Source: Idiomarina sp. (GTDB lineage: Bacteria; Pseudomonadota; Gammaproteobacteria; Enterobacterales; Alteromonadaceae). From it: a stretch of 64,000 nucleotides of DNA. A program made the translations under genes and the position numbers. How positions within the stretch are numbered: position 1 is the first letter of the stretch; the number at the start of each line of letters is the position of its first letter. Positions 8,794 through 17,864 of this stretch are shown here, one piece after another. The notes under the pieces were generated by a model. The model saw only the letters and a list, made by a program, of their open reading frames with translations. It was not told the DNA's origin and did no database searches. The DNA lies in contig JAIUMU010000002.1 in assembly GCA_022565355.1 (NCBI GenBank), forward strand, positions 512,971 through 576,970, read 5' to 3'.

Positions 8794-10260
8794 ATGTTAT
8801 TCAGTAGCCTATCGTTATTACTATTTCCCCTCGCCAGCAATGCCATTGAGCCTACGCTTGTGGCCACTGCGGCGAATGCACCCGAATACCAGCAGGTAGA
8901 ACGCAATACCCTAGTGCCTGCCGGTGCAGTGCGCTATGCCCCCAGTATATTTCCCGACCGCATTGTCTTAGTGCCCGCCACCAATGCCGCAACGGCCCAA
9001 GGGGTAAGTTGGCGTACCGATGCTTCGGTAACCCATGCGGTTGCGGAAATAGCACCGGCCATAAACACCCCAGGTTTGCATTATCACGCCCGCACCGTTC
9101 ATGGCGCCAGCTTAGCCTTAAGCACTACAAACGGAGCGGCCCATCATCACCATGTTACCTTCACTGATTTACAGCCCGATACTCTGTATGCCTATCGCGT
9201 GCGCGGTGGCAGCGCCCAGCAAGGCGATGCGCCAGCGCAAGTGGCGTGGAGTGAATGGTTTCAGTTTCGCACCCCCACAGCAGAATTTAGCCCCTACACC
9301 GCGGTATATTTTGGCGATGCCCAAAACGCCGTGAAATCGCACTTTTCGCGGGTTGTTCGCGAAGCCTTTCGCAGTGCACCAGAAGCCATGATCATGGTGC
9401 ATGCGGGTGATTTGGTGAACTCACGCTATGGCGAGCACGATGATGAATGGGGCGAGTGGTTTGATGCCGGCGGTTGGATGCACGGCATGGTGAACCAATT
9501 CGTAGCAGCTGGTAATCATGAGTATATCGAGCACGAAACCGGCCCGCGCACTATTGTGCCGCAATGGTCAGCGCATTTCGGGGCACCGAAAAATGGCCCA
9601 GAGCCACTGCAAAGCTCGGTGTACTTCAGCGATTTCCAAGGGGTTCGCTACATTGCCCTTGATTCTATGCAAGCACTGCAAAGTGAAGAATACGCCAAGT
9701 TACAGGCCGATTGGCTGCGCCAAGTACTAAGCAACAACCCAAATCACTGGACCATTGTTACCCATCACCACCCTATGTTCTCGGTATCACTTGGCCGTGA
9801 TAACCCGCCGTTGCGCGAACATTGGCAGCCAGTATTTGAAGAGTTTGGCGTAGATTTAGTACTGCAAGGGCATGATCACACCTATGGCCGCGGGCAGAAT
9901 ATTGCTGAAGGCAGCAGTGGTCAGCTTACTGCCGAAGGGCCAATGTATGTGGTTTCAGTAGCGGGCCCGAAAATGTATTTGGTAGGCGAACGTGCCGAGC
10001 AGCATATGCAGGCTACTGCAGAAGAATTACAGCTGTTTCAAACATTGCACTTCACCGCCGATACCTTGCGCTATCAAGCGCGCACCGTTACCGGCGAGTT
10101 ATTTGATGCGTTTGATTTAGTGCGTGATGAACAAGGTAATGTTGCGGTGGTTGATCGTGGTATAGATAAGGCTTCGCCCTTGATTATGCATCGCTGCAGC
10201 AACCCAAATAAACCACGGGAAACCCGCTGCTGGAATGGTACTGAAGTAATACAGCCGTAA
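8794..10260 (+). CDS. Purple acid phosphatase-like metallophosphoesterase, secreted
   Basis: Periplasmic or secreted phosphohydrolase. A signal peptide (about 1-17, ending ASNA) is followed by a fibronectin-like N-domain (about 35-165, ending WSEWFQFRTP) and a calcineurin-like metallophosphatase domain. Metal-ligand motifs are visible in order: GDAQ, then HAGDLVNSRYG, AAGNHEY, THHHPMF and QGHDHTYGRG. This arrangement is that of purple acid phosphatases. AGAGGA 7 bp upstream supports the start. It is the third secreted phosphatase-related gene in a row, although a terminator precedes it and no clear 11-bp repeats were seen before it. Substrate unknown. Confidence 0.82.
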   Translation: MLFSSLSLLLFPLASNAIEPTLVATAANAPEYQQVERNTLVPAGAVRYAPSIFPDRIVLVPATNAATAQGVSWRTDASVTHAVAEIAPAINTPGLHYHARTVHGASLALSTTNGAAHHHHVTFTDLQPDTLYAYRVRGGSAQQGDAPAQVAWSEWFQFRTPTAEFSPYTAVYFGDAQNAVKSHFSRVVREAFRSAPEAMIMVHAGDLVNSRYGEHDDEWGEWFDAGGWMHGMVNQFVAAGNHEYIEHETGPRTIVPQWSAHFGAPKNGPEPLQSSVYFSDFQGVRYIALDSMQALQSEEYAKLQADWLRQVLSNNPNHWTIVTHHHPMFSVSLGRDNPPLREHWQPVFEEFGVDLVLQGHDHTYGRGQNIAEGSSGQLTAEGPMYVVSVAGPKMYLVGERAEQHMQATAEELQLFQTLHFTADTLRYQARTVTGELFDAFDLVRDEQGNVAVVDRGIDKASPLIMHRCSNPNKPRETRCWNGTEVIQP

Positions 10261-10285
10261 ATGTGTAAGCCCTTGCTGTAGTTTT

Positions 10286-10314
10286 TTGACGGTAGGCTAC
10301 ACCGCTGCTAAAAT
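10286..10314 (+). promoter_or_regulatory. Sigma-70-type promoter for the parD-like gene
   Basis: TTGACG, a 17-bp spacer and TAAAAT lie 55 bp before the ATG. Both hexamers match the consensus at five of six positions. Confidence 0.6.
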
Positions 10315-10368
10315 TGTGTTAATTATTCACACACTTCATGTGCAGATGCAAAGCAGCGAGGGCTTTTC

Positions 10369-10689
10369 ATGGCGAGAACAACCAGTGTAACTATTGGCTC
10401 CGAGCTAGACCATTTTGTTAACCAGTTAGTAAAATCTGGTCGATATGGCTCAACAAGTGAGGTGATGCGCTCAGCACTGCGGTTACTTGAATTACAAGAA
10501 GAGCAAGTGGCGGCATTGAAAGGTGCTTTAGCAGCCGGTGTAGCCAGTGGAGAGAGTGAGTACAGCTTGGATGAATTAGCCCAGCAAGTTAAAGCCAAGC
10601 ATGTTATTTATTATCAGGCACTCGCCAACACTGTGTTTGTAGTGCGCATTCTTCATCAGCAAATGGAGCCGAGAATACTCGACCTTTAA
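10369..10689 (+). pseudogene. ParD-type antitoxin fused to the C-terminal tail of ParE (toxin deleted)
   Basis: Residues 1 to about 78 form a ribbon-helix-helix ParD/CC2985-type antitoxin (MARTTSVTIG, then GRYGSTSEVMRSALRLLE). The final 28 or so residues do not belong to ParD. They read like the last strand and C-terminus of a ParE/RelE-fold toxin (KHVIYYQ, TVFVVRILHQQMEPR; compare the family pattern H-x-I-F-Y and V-x-I-x-R-[IV]-L-H). The toxin body between them (about 65-70 residues) is missing. The simplest reading is a deletion that joined parD in frame to the 3' end of parE. The promoter is intact, so the fusion may be expressed as an orphan antitoxin. It converges on the damaged MBL gene. 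Confidence 0.65.
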
Positions 10690-10694
10690 ACTAT

Positions 10695-11591
10695 TTATTG
10701 TGCCAGGTGATCATTATACAAAGTGCGAATCCAGCGCTCTTCATTAATAAAGTTCCAGCTCCAATCTGCCCACTGTTCACCTAAACCAGTGGCCACCATG
10801 GTATCTACATCGGCGCCCGCCGCATGCCAAGCACGCACCTGTTCGCGCGTTTCAATGATCATATCGTGCAAACGCAAATAGCCCGCTTTGTTCATTAACG
10901 GCCCATGCCCCGGCACAATTTGGGTATCATCATCCATTTTTGCGGTTAGCGCAGCAATGGCATTAATGTAGCCCTGCACCGTACCGCCAGAATTTAAATC
11001 AACAAAGGGAAAGCGATCAACAAAGAACAAATCACCCACATGAACAATGTTCGCCCCTTCTACCCACACCACCATATCACCATCGGTATGGGCAGTTGGA
11101 TAATGCTCTAACGTAAGTGAGTACTCACCTAAGTTAATTTGCAGGCTATTATGGCCCAACACCGTAGGAAGGCCCGCACGCGGAAACTCGCTATCTGCCG
11201 CTAAGCGGGTACGCACATTGCGATGGGCAACAATAGTAGCTCCTAAGGTTTCGTTCATATACGCATTGGCGCCTACATGATCACCATGAAAATGGGTATT
11301 CACTAAATAGCTTAACGGCGCTTGCCCCAGCTCGCTAATTTTGCCACTAATCGCTTCTGCCATACGGGCAAACTGGGCATCTACCAGCAAGGTATGCTGG
11401 GGAGTGGCCACCAACATCATATTTCCGCCCTGCCCTTCAAGCATGAACACGCCATCGGCCAGCTTGGTTTATTGTACGTTTTGTGCCGCTGCTGCACCGG
11501 CCAAAGCAAACGCTAACACTGCCGCACCGAGCACCATGCTGCGGCGAATCAGTTTTGCTACCGGCCATGTGGTTTTGGTCGTTCGGTTCAT
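10695..11591 (-). pseudogene. MBL-fold metallo-hydrolase interrupted by an in-frame stop after the signal peptide
   Basis: A good start (ATG at 11591, GGAGAG upstream) encodes 40 residues with basic N-terminus, hydrophobic core and AAAAQ cleavage-like end, then a TAA at 11471-11469. In the same frame the sequence resumes as TKLADGVFMLEGQGGNMM, a normal start of a secreted metallo-beta-lactamase-fold hydrolase. Downstream it has the metal motif THFHGDH, later histidine/aspartate motifs (HTDGDMVVW, GDLFFVD, VPGHGP) and a full-length body. One codon therefore splits an otherwise intact gene. The product may be absent, may be a cytoplasmic protein from GTG 11450 (251 aa), or the stop may be a sequencing error or be read through. 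Enzyme substrate unknown. Confidence 0.75.
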
Positions 11592-11603
11592 TATTACTCT
11601 CCA

Positions 11604-11654
11604 TAAAAAAATGCTGTACTTCAACCTATAGGTTTAGTTGAAATGCAGCATTTT
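11604..11654 (-). terminator. Rho-independent terminator after the Calx-beta gene
   Basis: A long imperfect inverted repeat (AAAATGCTG with CAGCATTTT, and inner TTCAAC with GTTGAA) is followed on the minus strand by seven T residues. It lies between the Calx-beta stop codon and the MBL start. Confidence 0.75.
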
Positions 11655-11687
11655 GGATCGTTTTTCGCCTGTAAAGCCGAAATTATT

Positions 11688-13670
11688 TTATTCCGGCGCC
11701 ACAATGGTAACGTTAATTTGCCGCTCGCTAAATGAGATTGGCAAAATAGCATTACTTGCTTCGGTGAACACCAAACTAAAGGTTCTATCCGCTGTAGCAA
11801 AGCTGCCTACCAAGGTAAAGGTAATGGCAACTTCACGGTCACCCCGAGCAAAGGTTACGGCGCTGGGAATCGCGGTAATATCACGCCCAAACAAGGCGCT
11901 ACCTTGGTTTACTACTAAGCGCAACTCACCTGGTAAAATAGCGGCGGGCGTAAGCGGTAACACCACAGTAATGGTTGAGTTTACTCCCTCTGGCGGCCGC
12001 ACTACTTCCAATTCAGTATCAATGCTTACACTTGGTAACTCGCTATCGGCACCGCCAATGGCTACCGCAAACGAACGGCTTGCAGGTAATAGTACATTTT
12101 CGGCATGGCTAAACTGTAGTTGCAGCTCTTTCGCTTCTAGCAAACCTCCTTCGTACAATACTTCTAGTGGCACGCGGACAATATCATCACCGGCCGCAAA
12201 TTCTATGCGCTGGTTCTCAATTGCGGTGTAATTAATGCCCGCCAAAGCAGAGCCGGCAAAGGTACGCACCACCACCGAGCCATCTTTGCTAGCCGGCTGC
12301 GAAAGTGCCAACCAAAATTCATATTCTACCGCGCCTACGGCTTCCCGTGGCTCGGGCACATTAATTACCGCTGGCAGTTGCAATTCAGGCACTACCTCGG
12401 TGTTTGCACTAGGTTGAATGGTAATATTAAACTGCTGGGTACTAGGCAGCTGCACATTAACGGGTGCAGAAAGCTGTACCGCAAAGGCTACCACTTCGGT
12501 TTCGTTGTTTACATGGTTTACGGTAACGGGTAGCAATATTTCAGTAGCACCAGCTGCAAAGGTTATTTCATTATCAACGCTTTGAAAGTGAACCCCCGCC
12601 TGGGCGGTAAGTTCTTGGCTGCGCACCTGCACACTACCGGCTTGGCTAGCAGGTGCCGATAACGCCATTAATAACTGATAATCCCGGCTGCCTGCCGGTG
12701 GCGCATATAATTCGGTAAGGCTTGGCAAAGCAAGGCTTGGGGTAGCAAGCTCATCATTACTGTTCACTACCGTAACCGGCACGCTGCGCTCGCTTGGCAA
12801 GCTAATGTTTTCGCTACGCACCGCTAAAATAGAAAACTCTAGGTTACTGCTTTGGTTAGCATCATGTAATAAGGTAATGGCAAAAGCCACTTCTTGGGCA
12901 CCTGCGGGAACCGCAATGGTTTCATTCAGCGTAGTAAAGTGGGTGTCGGCTTCGGCGCTACCATCTACGCTTTGCAAGGTAACACTGCCAGCGCTCGCCG
13001 TTGGTGCATCTAAGGTGAATACGATGGGGTATTCCACACTGCCACGGCTAGCGCGTGGTGCCCGCAGGCTTAATTCCGAGGGCAACTGCAAGTTTGCCAC
13101 CACGGGCTCTGGCTCAACCCCAGTATCGGGCTGCTGCGGACGTGGCGTAATCGTTATTTGGTGGTTTAGGGCGCTACTACCATTGATATCGAGGTTTACC
13201 CCGCTTACTACGGAAACCGTAAAGGAGCCGCCGTTAGCAGCGGCACCGCCATCTAAAATTTCAATCGCGGTGGAAACCAAGCGTTCGCCTTCTGCGAAAT
13301 TTACCACTCTATCTAAGGGTGCAAAATGCTCACCACCCAGTGCTGTGCCATTTACGCTGCGAAGGCGTACCGAACCCACCGCTGGGGCCGCGCGGGATAA
13401 TTCAAGCTGCAAGGTGTACATACGGCTAGCGCCAAGCGCCGGCTGCTGCACCTCACCAACGCCCCCTAGGCTAACTGTGGGATACGGGTTATTCACCGCA
13501 CCGGGTTTATTATCTGGGTGTTCTTCGTTACAGCCACTAAGCACCACAGCCAGCATTAGCACGGCTACTGGCGCCAAAACTGAACGTAAATGGGCACCTA
13601 TGTGAATAATAACCGAGAAAAGCCCTTGAGAAGCAGTTGAAACCAGAGCACTAGAACGGACAAAAAACAT
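11688..13670 (-). CDS. Calx-beta repeat lipoprotein
   Basis: A surface or periplasmic lipoprotein of about 660 aa. The N-terminus carries a hydrophobic stretch ending in lipobox LSGC. The rest is five tandem Calx-beta-like sandwiches of about 100 residues, each with the pattern P-A-S-x-x-G-S-V-x-[LV]-[RQ]-[ST], then an F-[AT]-A-G-x-x-E strand and a closing LP. Such domains occur in calcium-binding adhesins. The start chosen (13670) has AAGG 9 bp upstream; the ATG at 13679 is too close to that site. It follows the frameshifted pilin by about 65 bp and may have been co-transcribed with the pilus genes. A role in adhesion is inferred. Confidence 0.7.
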   Translation of the reverse strand: MFFVRSSALVSTASQGLFSVIIHIGAHLRSVLAPVAVLMLAVVLSGCNEEHPDNKPGAVNNPYPTVSLGGVGEVQQPALGASRMYTLQLELSRAAPAVGSVRLRSVNGTALGGEHFAPLDRVVNFAEGERLVSTAIEILDGGAAANGGSFTVSVVSGVNLDINGSSALNHQITITPRPQQPDTGVEPEPVVANLQLPSELSLRAPRASRGSVEYPIVFTLDAPTASAGSVTLQSVDGSAEADTHFTTLNETIAVPAGAQEVAFAITLLHDANQSSNLEFSILAVRSENISLPSERSVPVTVVNSNDELATPSLALPSLTELYAPPAGSRDYQLLMALSAPASQAGSVQVRSQELTAQAGVHFQSVDNEITFAAGATEILLPVTVNHVNNETEVVAFAVQLSAPVNVQLPSTQQFNITIQPSANTEVVPELQLPAVINVPEPREAVGAVEYEFWLALSQPASKDGSVVVRTFAGSALAGINYTAIENQRIEFAAGDDIVRVPLEVLYEGGLLEAKELQLQFSHAENVLLPASRSFAVAIGGADSELPSVSIDTELEVVRPPEGVNSTITVVLPLTPAAILPGELRLVVNQGSALFGRDITAIPSAVTFARGDREVAITFTLVGSFATADRTFSLVFTEASNAILPISFSERQINVTIVAPE

Positions 13671-13734
13671 GTGAAGCATCCTTGAATTATCGCACGTTTA
13701 TGCGAATAACATTTTTTGTTGTGGTTACCCTATA

Positions 13735-14371
13735 TTAGCAGCCACTGGTGAAAATAGTAACTTCTGGCGGTATATTTGCAGCCGCTGCACGAACATAGCG
13801 AATTCGGCAATTGTTATTGTTCGTGGCTACGCCTTCAGGGCGAAAGTTACGCTGCGTACCACTGCCGGTTACGGTGTAATTATGTTCTTCAAGCACCCTA
13901 TCAATACCTGCGGCAGAGGCATTGGGGTAACCATAGTGGGTGCGAATAAATTCTGCAGCAGTACAATTCTGCTTTAAGCAAATTCGAGTACTTACTGAAT
14001 TATCTGCAGCTGCGCGAACATTACATGCCGCATCTAATTCACATTTTCCGGGTAAGGGGTAATGCTGTGTTAATTGCCCCTTCCATGCCGCGCAACGCGG
14101 CAATTCGCGCATCGGTTTTTACATCAAAAAATCGCGGCGCAGCAACTACCGCAACAATACCCAATATAATGATAACGATAATAAGCTCTATCAGCGTGAA
14201 CCCTTGTTGGTGCTGTGCTGCTATTCGTTTGTTTTCTAACGGCTTGTTTGCTGCGGGCTTAGCGACTAAGCTGGCCACCACACTCTGCAACCGCACAGGA
14301 AACACAGGTATTCGGCACCCGTTGTTGGTGGTTTTTTGTAAGGTTTCTTCCGTGCTTTGTACGTTCTCCAT
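13735..14371 (-). pseudogene. Second MshA-like type IV pilin, frameshifted
   Basis: The N-terminal half encodes a class IV prepilin cleavage site and helix (QQG then [33 protein letters not shown]), as in MshA. The frame stops at 14039. The C-terminal half continues in another frame (ends 13735) with MshA-like features: GYPNASAAGIDRVL, then NCRIRYVRAAAA and a terminal SGC, matching the D-region of the intact mshA at 14624-15139. At the break (about 14050-14064) two near-identical 7-mers stand in tandem, TTACCCC and TTACCCG on the coding strand; removing one joins both halves in frame as [12 protein letters not shown]. The leader before the cleavage Gly is unusually long (over 50 residues from ATG 14371). 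Pseudogene, phase-variable gene or sequence error. Confidence 0.8.
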
Positions 14372-14583
14372 GAACCCGCCCCTAGCAACACTGCAGCATC
14401 GCACATTAGCGTGCTTACCCTATTAGATTACACCACCCCCGCGGATTAAAAACTATACCAAAGTGCATAGGCGCGGAGCATCGGGATGCTCTATGATTGA
14501 GGCACCGAATAGGTGAGGATGTATTCAGCTTATTTGCTATTAGAAGTAGGTCGATATCCTGCGATAATAATCAATAGAAAACA

Positions 14584-14609
14584 AAAAAGGCTTCCGAAGA
14601 AGCCTTTTT
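14584..14609 (-). terminator. Rho-independent terminator after mshA
   Basis: The stem AAAAAGGCTTC / GAAGCCTTTTT has a CGAA-type tetraloop and T residues on both sides. It lies 15 bp after the mshA stop, so the major-pilin transcript ends here and the downstream pilin-like gene is separate. Confidence 0.9.
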
Positions 14610-14623
14610 ATCGAGCTAAATAA

Positions 14624-15139
14624 TTAACACTCGCCATCAACAACAGTAACCGTAGGAGTTCCACCTGCAGCAGCAGCTGGCTCATACTTCACGAAGCAAC
14701 CGATAGAATCAGTCCAATTCGCACCTACTGTGATACTGCCTAAGTATACTGCCACAACAGAGTCCACTGCCGCTCCGTCTAAGAAGCTTTCGTCAGCTTC
14801 TACTACAGTCCAGTCAGCGCTCAAGTCTAGAGCTGCAATAATGCCGGCAGCGTTTGCTGTTGGATAACCGAACTTCAGCTCTACATCTTCCACTTCACAT
14901 GCGTCATCGCTAGCTGGACCACATTCGTCTTGATCGATGTTGTTGATACCTGCAATTACTGCTTTACCATAAATAATACCTGCAGCACCGTTCATACTTC
15001 CTTCAACACCTTTCAGTGTAGAAATACGCGCATCTGTTGCAAAATTAAAGAACCGCGGTGCTGCGGTTACAGCCAAAATGCCCAAAATGATGATCACAAT
15101 GATCAATTCGATTAATGTAAAACCTTTTTGTTGTTTCAT
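14624..15139 (-). CDS. mshA: MSHA major pilin
   Basis: Type IV pilin subunit of the mannose-sensitive haemagglutinin pilus. Short leader MKQQKG, then the methylated Phe and hydrophobic helix [18 protein letters not shown] with Glu at +5. The globular domain contains GYPTANAAGIIAAL and a C-terminal disulfide region (GCFVKYEP through GEC). 171 aa is normal for MshA. AGAGG 8 bp upstream supports the start. It is the last gene of the operon and has its own terminator, as expected for the most abundant subunit. Confidence 0.9.
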   Translation of the reverse strand: MKQQKGFTLIELIIVIIILGILAVTAAPRFFNFATDARISTLKGVEGSMNGAAGIIYGKAVIAGINNIDQDECGPASDDACEVEDVELKFGYPTANAAGIIAALDLSADWTVVEADESFLDGAAVDSVVAVYLGSITVGANWTDSIGCFVKYEPAAAAGGTPTVTVVDGEC

Positions 15140-15198
15140 GAGAATTACCTCTAATTTGCCTATTAAATTTAAGTTTCCGTGGCAGTAATGCCTGCCTA

Positions 15199-15792
15199 CT
15201 AATTGCTACGATTGAGGTTTACGTTTACGCCCCCGGTACGTGGGTTGTACACGAAATTATTACCTACCGATTGATAATCGTCACCCTCTGGTGCAGTTGG
15301 CAGGCTTTTTAAGGTACTGGCCTGGTAAAACACACAGATATCATTGGTGCCGTTGTTTTCCGCCGATACATAGAATCGCACGCGATCTAGTTCGGTGAAA
15401 GTAGTGCTAGCTGTCGGCGCTCCTTGCAATATTGCGGCAAACAAGCTCCGGCAGTCTTCTGCATTCATGTTCTCATCGTGAGCAGCAGGGTTGTTTAACC
15501 CGCTCACTGGATAACCGCGATTGCCATCTACATATACTTGGATTTCATCAATCAATACGATTGCGCCTGCCCCGGTATTTATATCATCACCTTGTGGGCG
15601 GCCATCAAGCTCCCACTGGCCTCGAACAATGCCTACAGCACTGGTGAAACCGCCAGCAACACCCTCAACAGAGGCATCTTCTGCTTGGCCTGCAATGTTT
15701 GTAAAGCGAGGTAATGCCGAAGCTGCCAACAAGCCAAGAATAATAACAACGATAATCAATTCGATTAACGTAAAGCCTACCTGTTTTTTCAT
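15199..15792 (-). CDS. mshB: MSHA minor pilin MshB
   Basis: A prepilin-like protein of 197 aa: leader MKKQVG, then [24 protein letters not shown]. The globular part shows no known catalytic motif. The position immediately before mshA and after mshF matches the standard msh order. Minor pilins of this type help initiate or modify the pilus. About 210 bp of AT-rich sequence separates it from mshF, enough for an independent mshBA promoter, although I could not fix the hexamers. Confidence 0.85.
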   Translation of the reverse strand: MKKQVGFTLIELIIVVIILGLLAASALPRFTNIAGQAEDASVEGVAGGFTSAVGIVRGQWELDGRPQGDDINTGAGAIVLIDEIQVYVDGNRGYPVSGLNNPAAHDENMNAEDCRSLFAAILQGAPTASTTFTELDRVRFYVSAENNGTNDICVFYQASTLKSLPTAPEGDDYQSVGNNFVYNPRTGGVNVNLNRSN

Positions 15793-16004
15793 GTTGTTAC
15801 CTTCCTAAACACTATCGAATTACTGCAAATGGCACAGGTTTCCTAGATCATACCGAAACTAAAATATATATCTCTATACCAATCGTTATATATTTCACCT
15901 TTCTTTAGGTTAACTTTTTTTTAACAATGTGGATTCGTAGCGGTTTTCTAGAAAAACTTAGTTACAGTTTTGCAATGTTTCCGGCGAGTGGTTTTTCGCA
16001 CTTT

Positions 16005-16565
16005 CTACGCTGGCTTCGGTTCATGATAAATTTGTCCATTTGAGGGCTGATAACGAAAACGCAAAACACCATCATAATAGAAATAACAAAAACCACGCGC
16101 TCCCTCTACAGCATATTCAGCTTGCAATGTTTTCTGTAAACTTTCTGCTGCGCCAAGAGTTTTCCATACTTGCAAACAAAATTCATTTTGCTGCTCTGCA
16201 TTGCTTAATTCAGTAATTTCTTGCCCAGGTTTTGCTACTGGCCAGCCGCTCCGGCCCATTGGCACTTCTACAAAACTATCACCACTTACTTCTAGCGATA
16301 CTTGCCTTGGTTCACCCAGGCGTATCCATTCTACGTGCGCTAGCATTACGTAACTTTGAAACCGGCTTGCTGCTGCATCAAATTCGGTATCTTGCCAGCC
16401 ACCTACATTATTCAACCACATGTTCTGTAAGCCACCACGCATCAGTAAGCCCACAATCATAATACTGGCAATGGCCACTAGTAAGCGTGTACCCAACGCT
16501 GCTTTTCGTTCGTTGCCTAACTTCTCTGGATTACGCCGTGGCAACTGTTGATTAAAGTTGCCCAT
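16005..16565 (-). CDS. mshF: MSHA biogenesis protein MshF
   Basis: A 186-aa protein with one N-terminal membrane helix (about 26-46, LLVAIASIMIVGLLMRGG) and a periplasmic domain containing CYFYYDGVLRFRY. MshF proteins are small bitopic assembly factors of unclear function. It starts 3 bp after the mshG stop and ends the long first block of the operon. Confidence 0.8.
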   Translation of the reverse strand: MGNFNQQLPRRNPEKLGNERKAALGTRLLVAIASIMIVGLLMRGGLQNMWLNNVGGWQDTEFDAAASRFQSYVMLAHVEWIRLGEPRQVSLEVSGDSFVEVPMGRSGWPVAKPGQEITELSNAEQQNEFCLQVWKTLGAAESLQKTLQAEYAVEGARGFCYFYYDGVLRFRYQPSNGQIYHEPKPA

Positions 16566-16568
16566 AGT

Positions 16569-17864
16569 TTACATACCACCCGAGTAGGCACTCATCATCT
16601 CCCACATGGGTAAGAAAATCCCCAATGCTAGGAATAGCACCATTACCGCAACAATGCTGATCATGATGGGTTCGATACGTGCGGTAATATTCTTTAAATC
16701 GTAATCCACTTCACGTTCATAATATTCAGCAGCTTCTACCAAAAGATCATCAAGGCTTCCGGTTTCTTCACCCACCGAAACCATTTGCAGCACTAACGGT
16801 GTAAACAAACCACTATTTCTACTTACTCGTAACAAGGTTTCACCACGCTCAATGCCTTTGCGCATATCTGCAACGCGAACCGACATGTAACGATTATCGA
16901 GTGTTTCAGACACTAACCCCAATGCTTGAGTAAGCGGCACCCCTGAATTCAACATTACCGAAAAACTCCGGCAGAAGCGCGCTAATAAAGAGCGTTCTAC
17001 AATATCTCCTACTGCTGGCATGCGTAGCTTCCAGCCATCCCATCGCTCCCGCGCCTCAGGCTTTTTAAGCCATTGCACTACAGCAGTAATCGCAAGCGCT
17101 AAACCAAGCACGAGTAGCCAAGTATAGTTCACGAAAAATGATGATGATGCCAGCAGCATTCGCGTTATTAGCGGCAGCTCCACACCAAAATTACTGAACA
17201 TACTGGTAAATTGCGGTATTACAAAAATATTCAGCACTACAACAGCAACAAGCAAAAAAATACTCACAAAAATTGGATACCGAGAAGCGGCTTGAATTCG
17301 TTTACGAGTATCAAGCTCACCCTCTAAATACTGTGCTAGCTGGGCAAAACTCTGCTCTAATCGGCCGGTGTTTTCACCCACATGCACAACCGCCACCACT
17401 ACGCGGGGGAAAACTTTTGGATGCTCTGCCATTGCTGTAGAAAGGCCACGCCCCCGCTCTAACTGCTCGGCTAAATCTTTTAATGCGGCACCCAGCTTCT
17501 TATTTGTAGCGTTTTCAGCAAGGCCTTCCACTGCTCGTAGCATTGAAATACCAGCTTTAGTAAGCGAATACATTTGCCGAATAAACATGATTAAATCTGG
17601 CAGTGGTATCGGCCGTTGCAAGAAATCAGGTAAAGCAATGCCCGCTCCGGATTCAGTTTTCTTGATCCCGCCTTGTTTTCTCCCACCAAGGTTCGCAGCG
17701 CTTTTGCTGGCCACGTTACGCCCCCCCGTTGTGGGTAAAATGCGCAGCGGCGTAATGCCAGAGCTCAAGAGCTGATCGGCAACGGCACTCTCGCTGGCGG
17801 CGGCAATATTGCCACTTACCTGCTTGCCTGCTCGGTTGCGTCCTTGGTAGCGAAAATTAGCCAT
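16569..17864 (-). CDS. mshG: MSHA inner-membrane platform protein MshG (GspF/PilC family)
   Basis: Polytopic platform protein that couples the MshE motor to pilin insertion. Two GspF domains (about 95-220 and 300-420) contain the conserved GERG-like helix region (LERGRGLSTAMAEHPKVFP and IERGETLLRVSRNSGLF, the latter before VGEETGSLDDLL). Membrane segments lie at about 195-215, 245-265 and 400-420. 431 aa is typical. Its ATG overlaps the mshE stop by one base (TAATG), implying translational coupling. Confidence 0.92.
   Translation of the reverse strand: MANFRYQGRNRAGKQVSGNIAAASESAVADQLLSSGITPLRILPTTGGRNVASKSAANLGGRKQGGIKKTESGAGIALPDFLQRPIPLPDLIMFIRQMYSLTKAGISMLRAVEGLAENATNKKLGAALKDLAEQLERGRGLSTAMAEHPKVFPRVVVAVVHVGENTGRLEQSFAQLAQYLEGELDTRKRIQAASRYPIFVSIFLLVAVVVLNIFVIPQFTSMFSNFGVELPLITRMLLASSSFFVNYTWLLVLGLALAITAVVQWLKKPEARERWDGWKLRMPAVGDIVERSLLARFCRSFSVMLNSGVPLTQALGLVSETLDNRYMSVRVADMRKGIERGETLLRVSRNSGLFTPLVLQMVSVGEETGSLDDLLVEAAEYYEREVDYDLKNITARIEPIMISIVAVMVLFLALGIFLPMWEMMSAYSGGM

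Noticed and set aside
11638..12231. 197-codon frame on the + strand
   Set aside because: Antisense to the Calx-beta gene, mirrors its repeats and shows no protein motif.
12805..13605. 266-codon frame on the + strand
   Set aside because: Lies wholly antisense to the Calx-beta gene, has a low-complexity Ser/Thr/Pro composition and no ribosome site.
15793..15900. Sigma-54 promoter before mshB
   Set aside because: A TTGCA element can be found but the required GG at -24 is missing.
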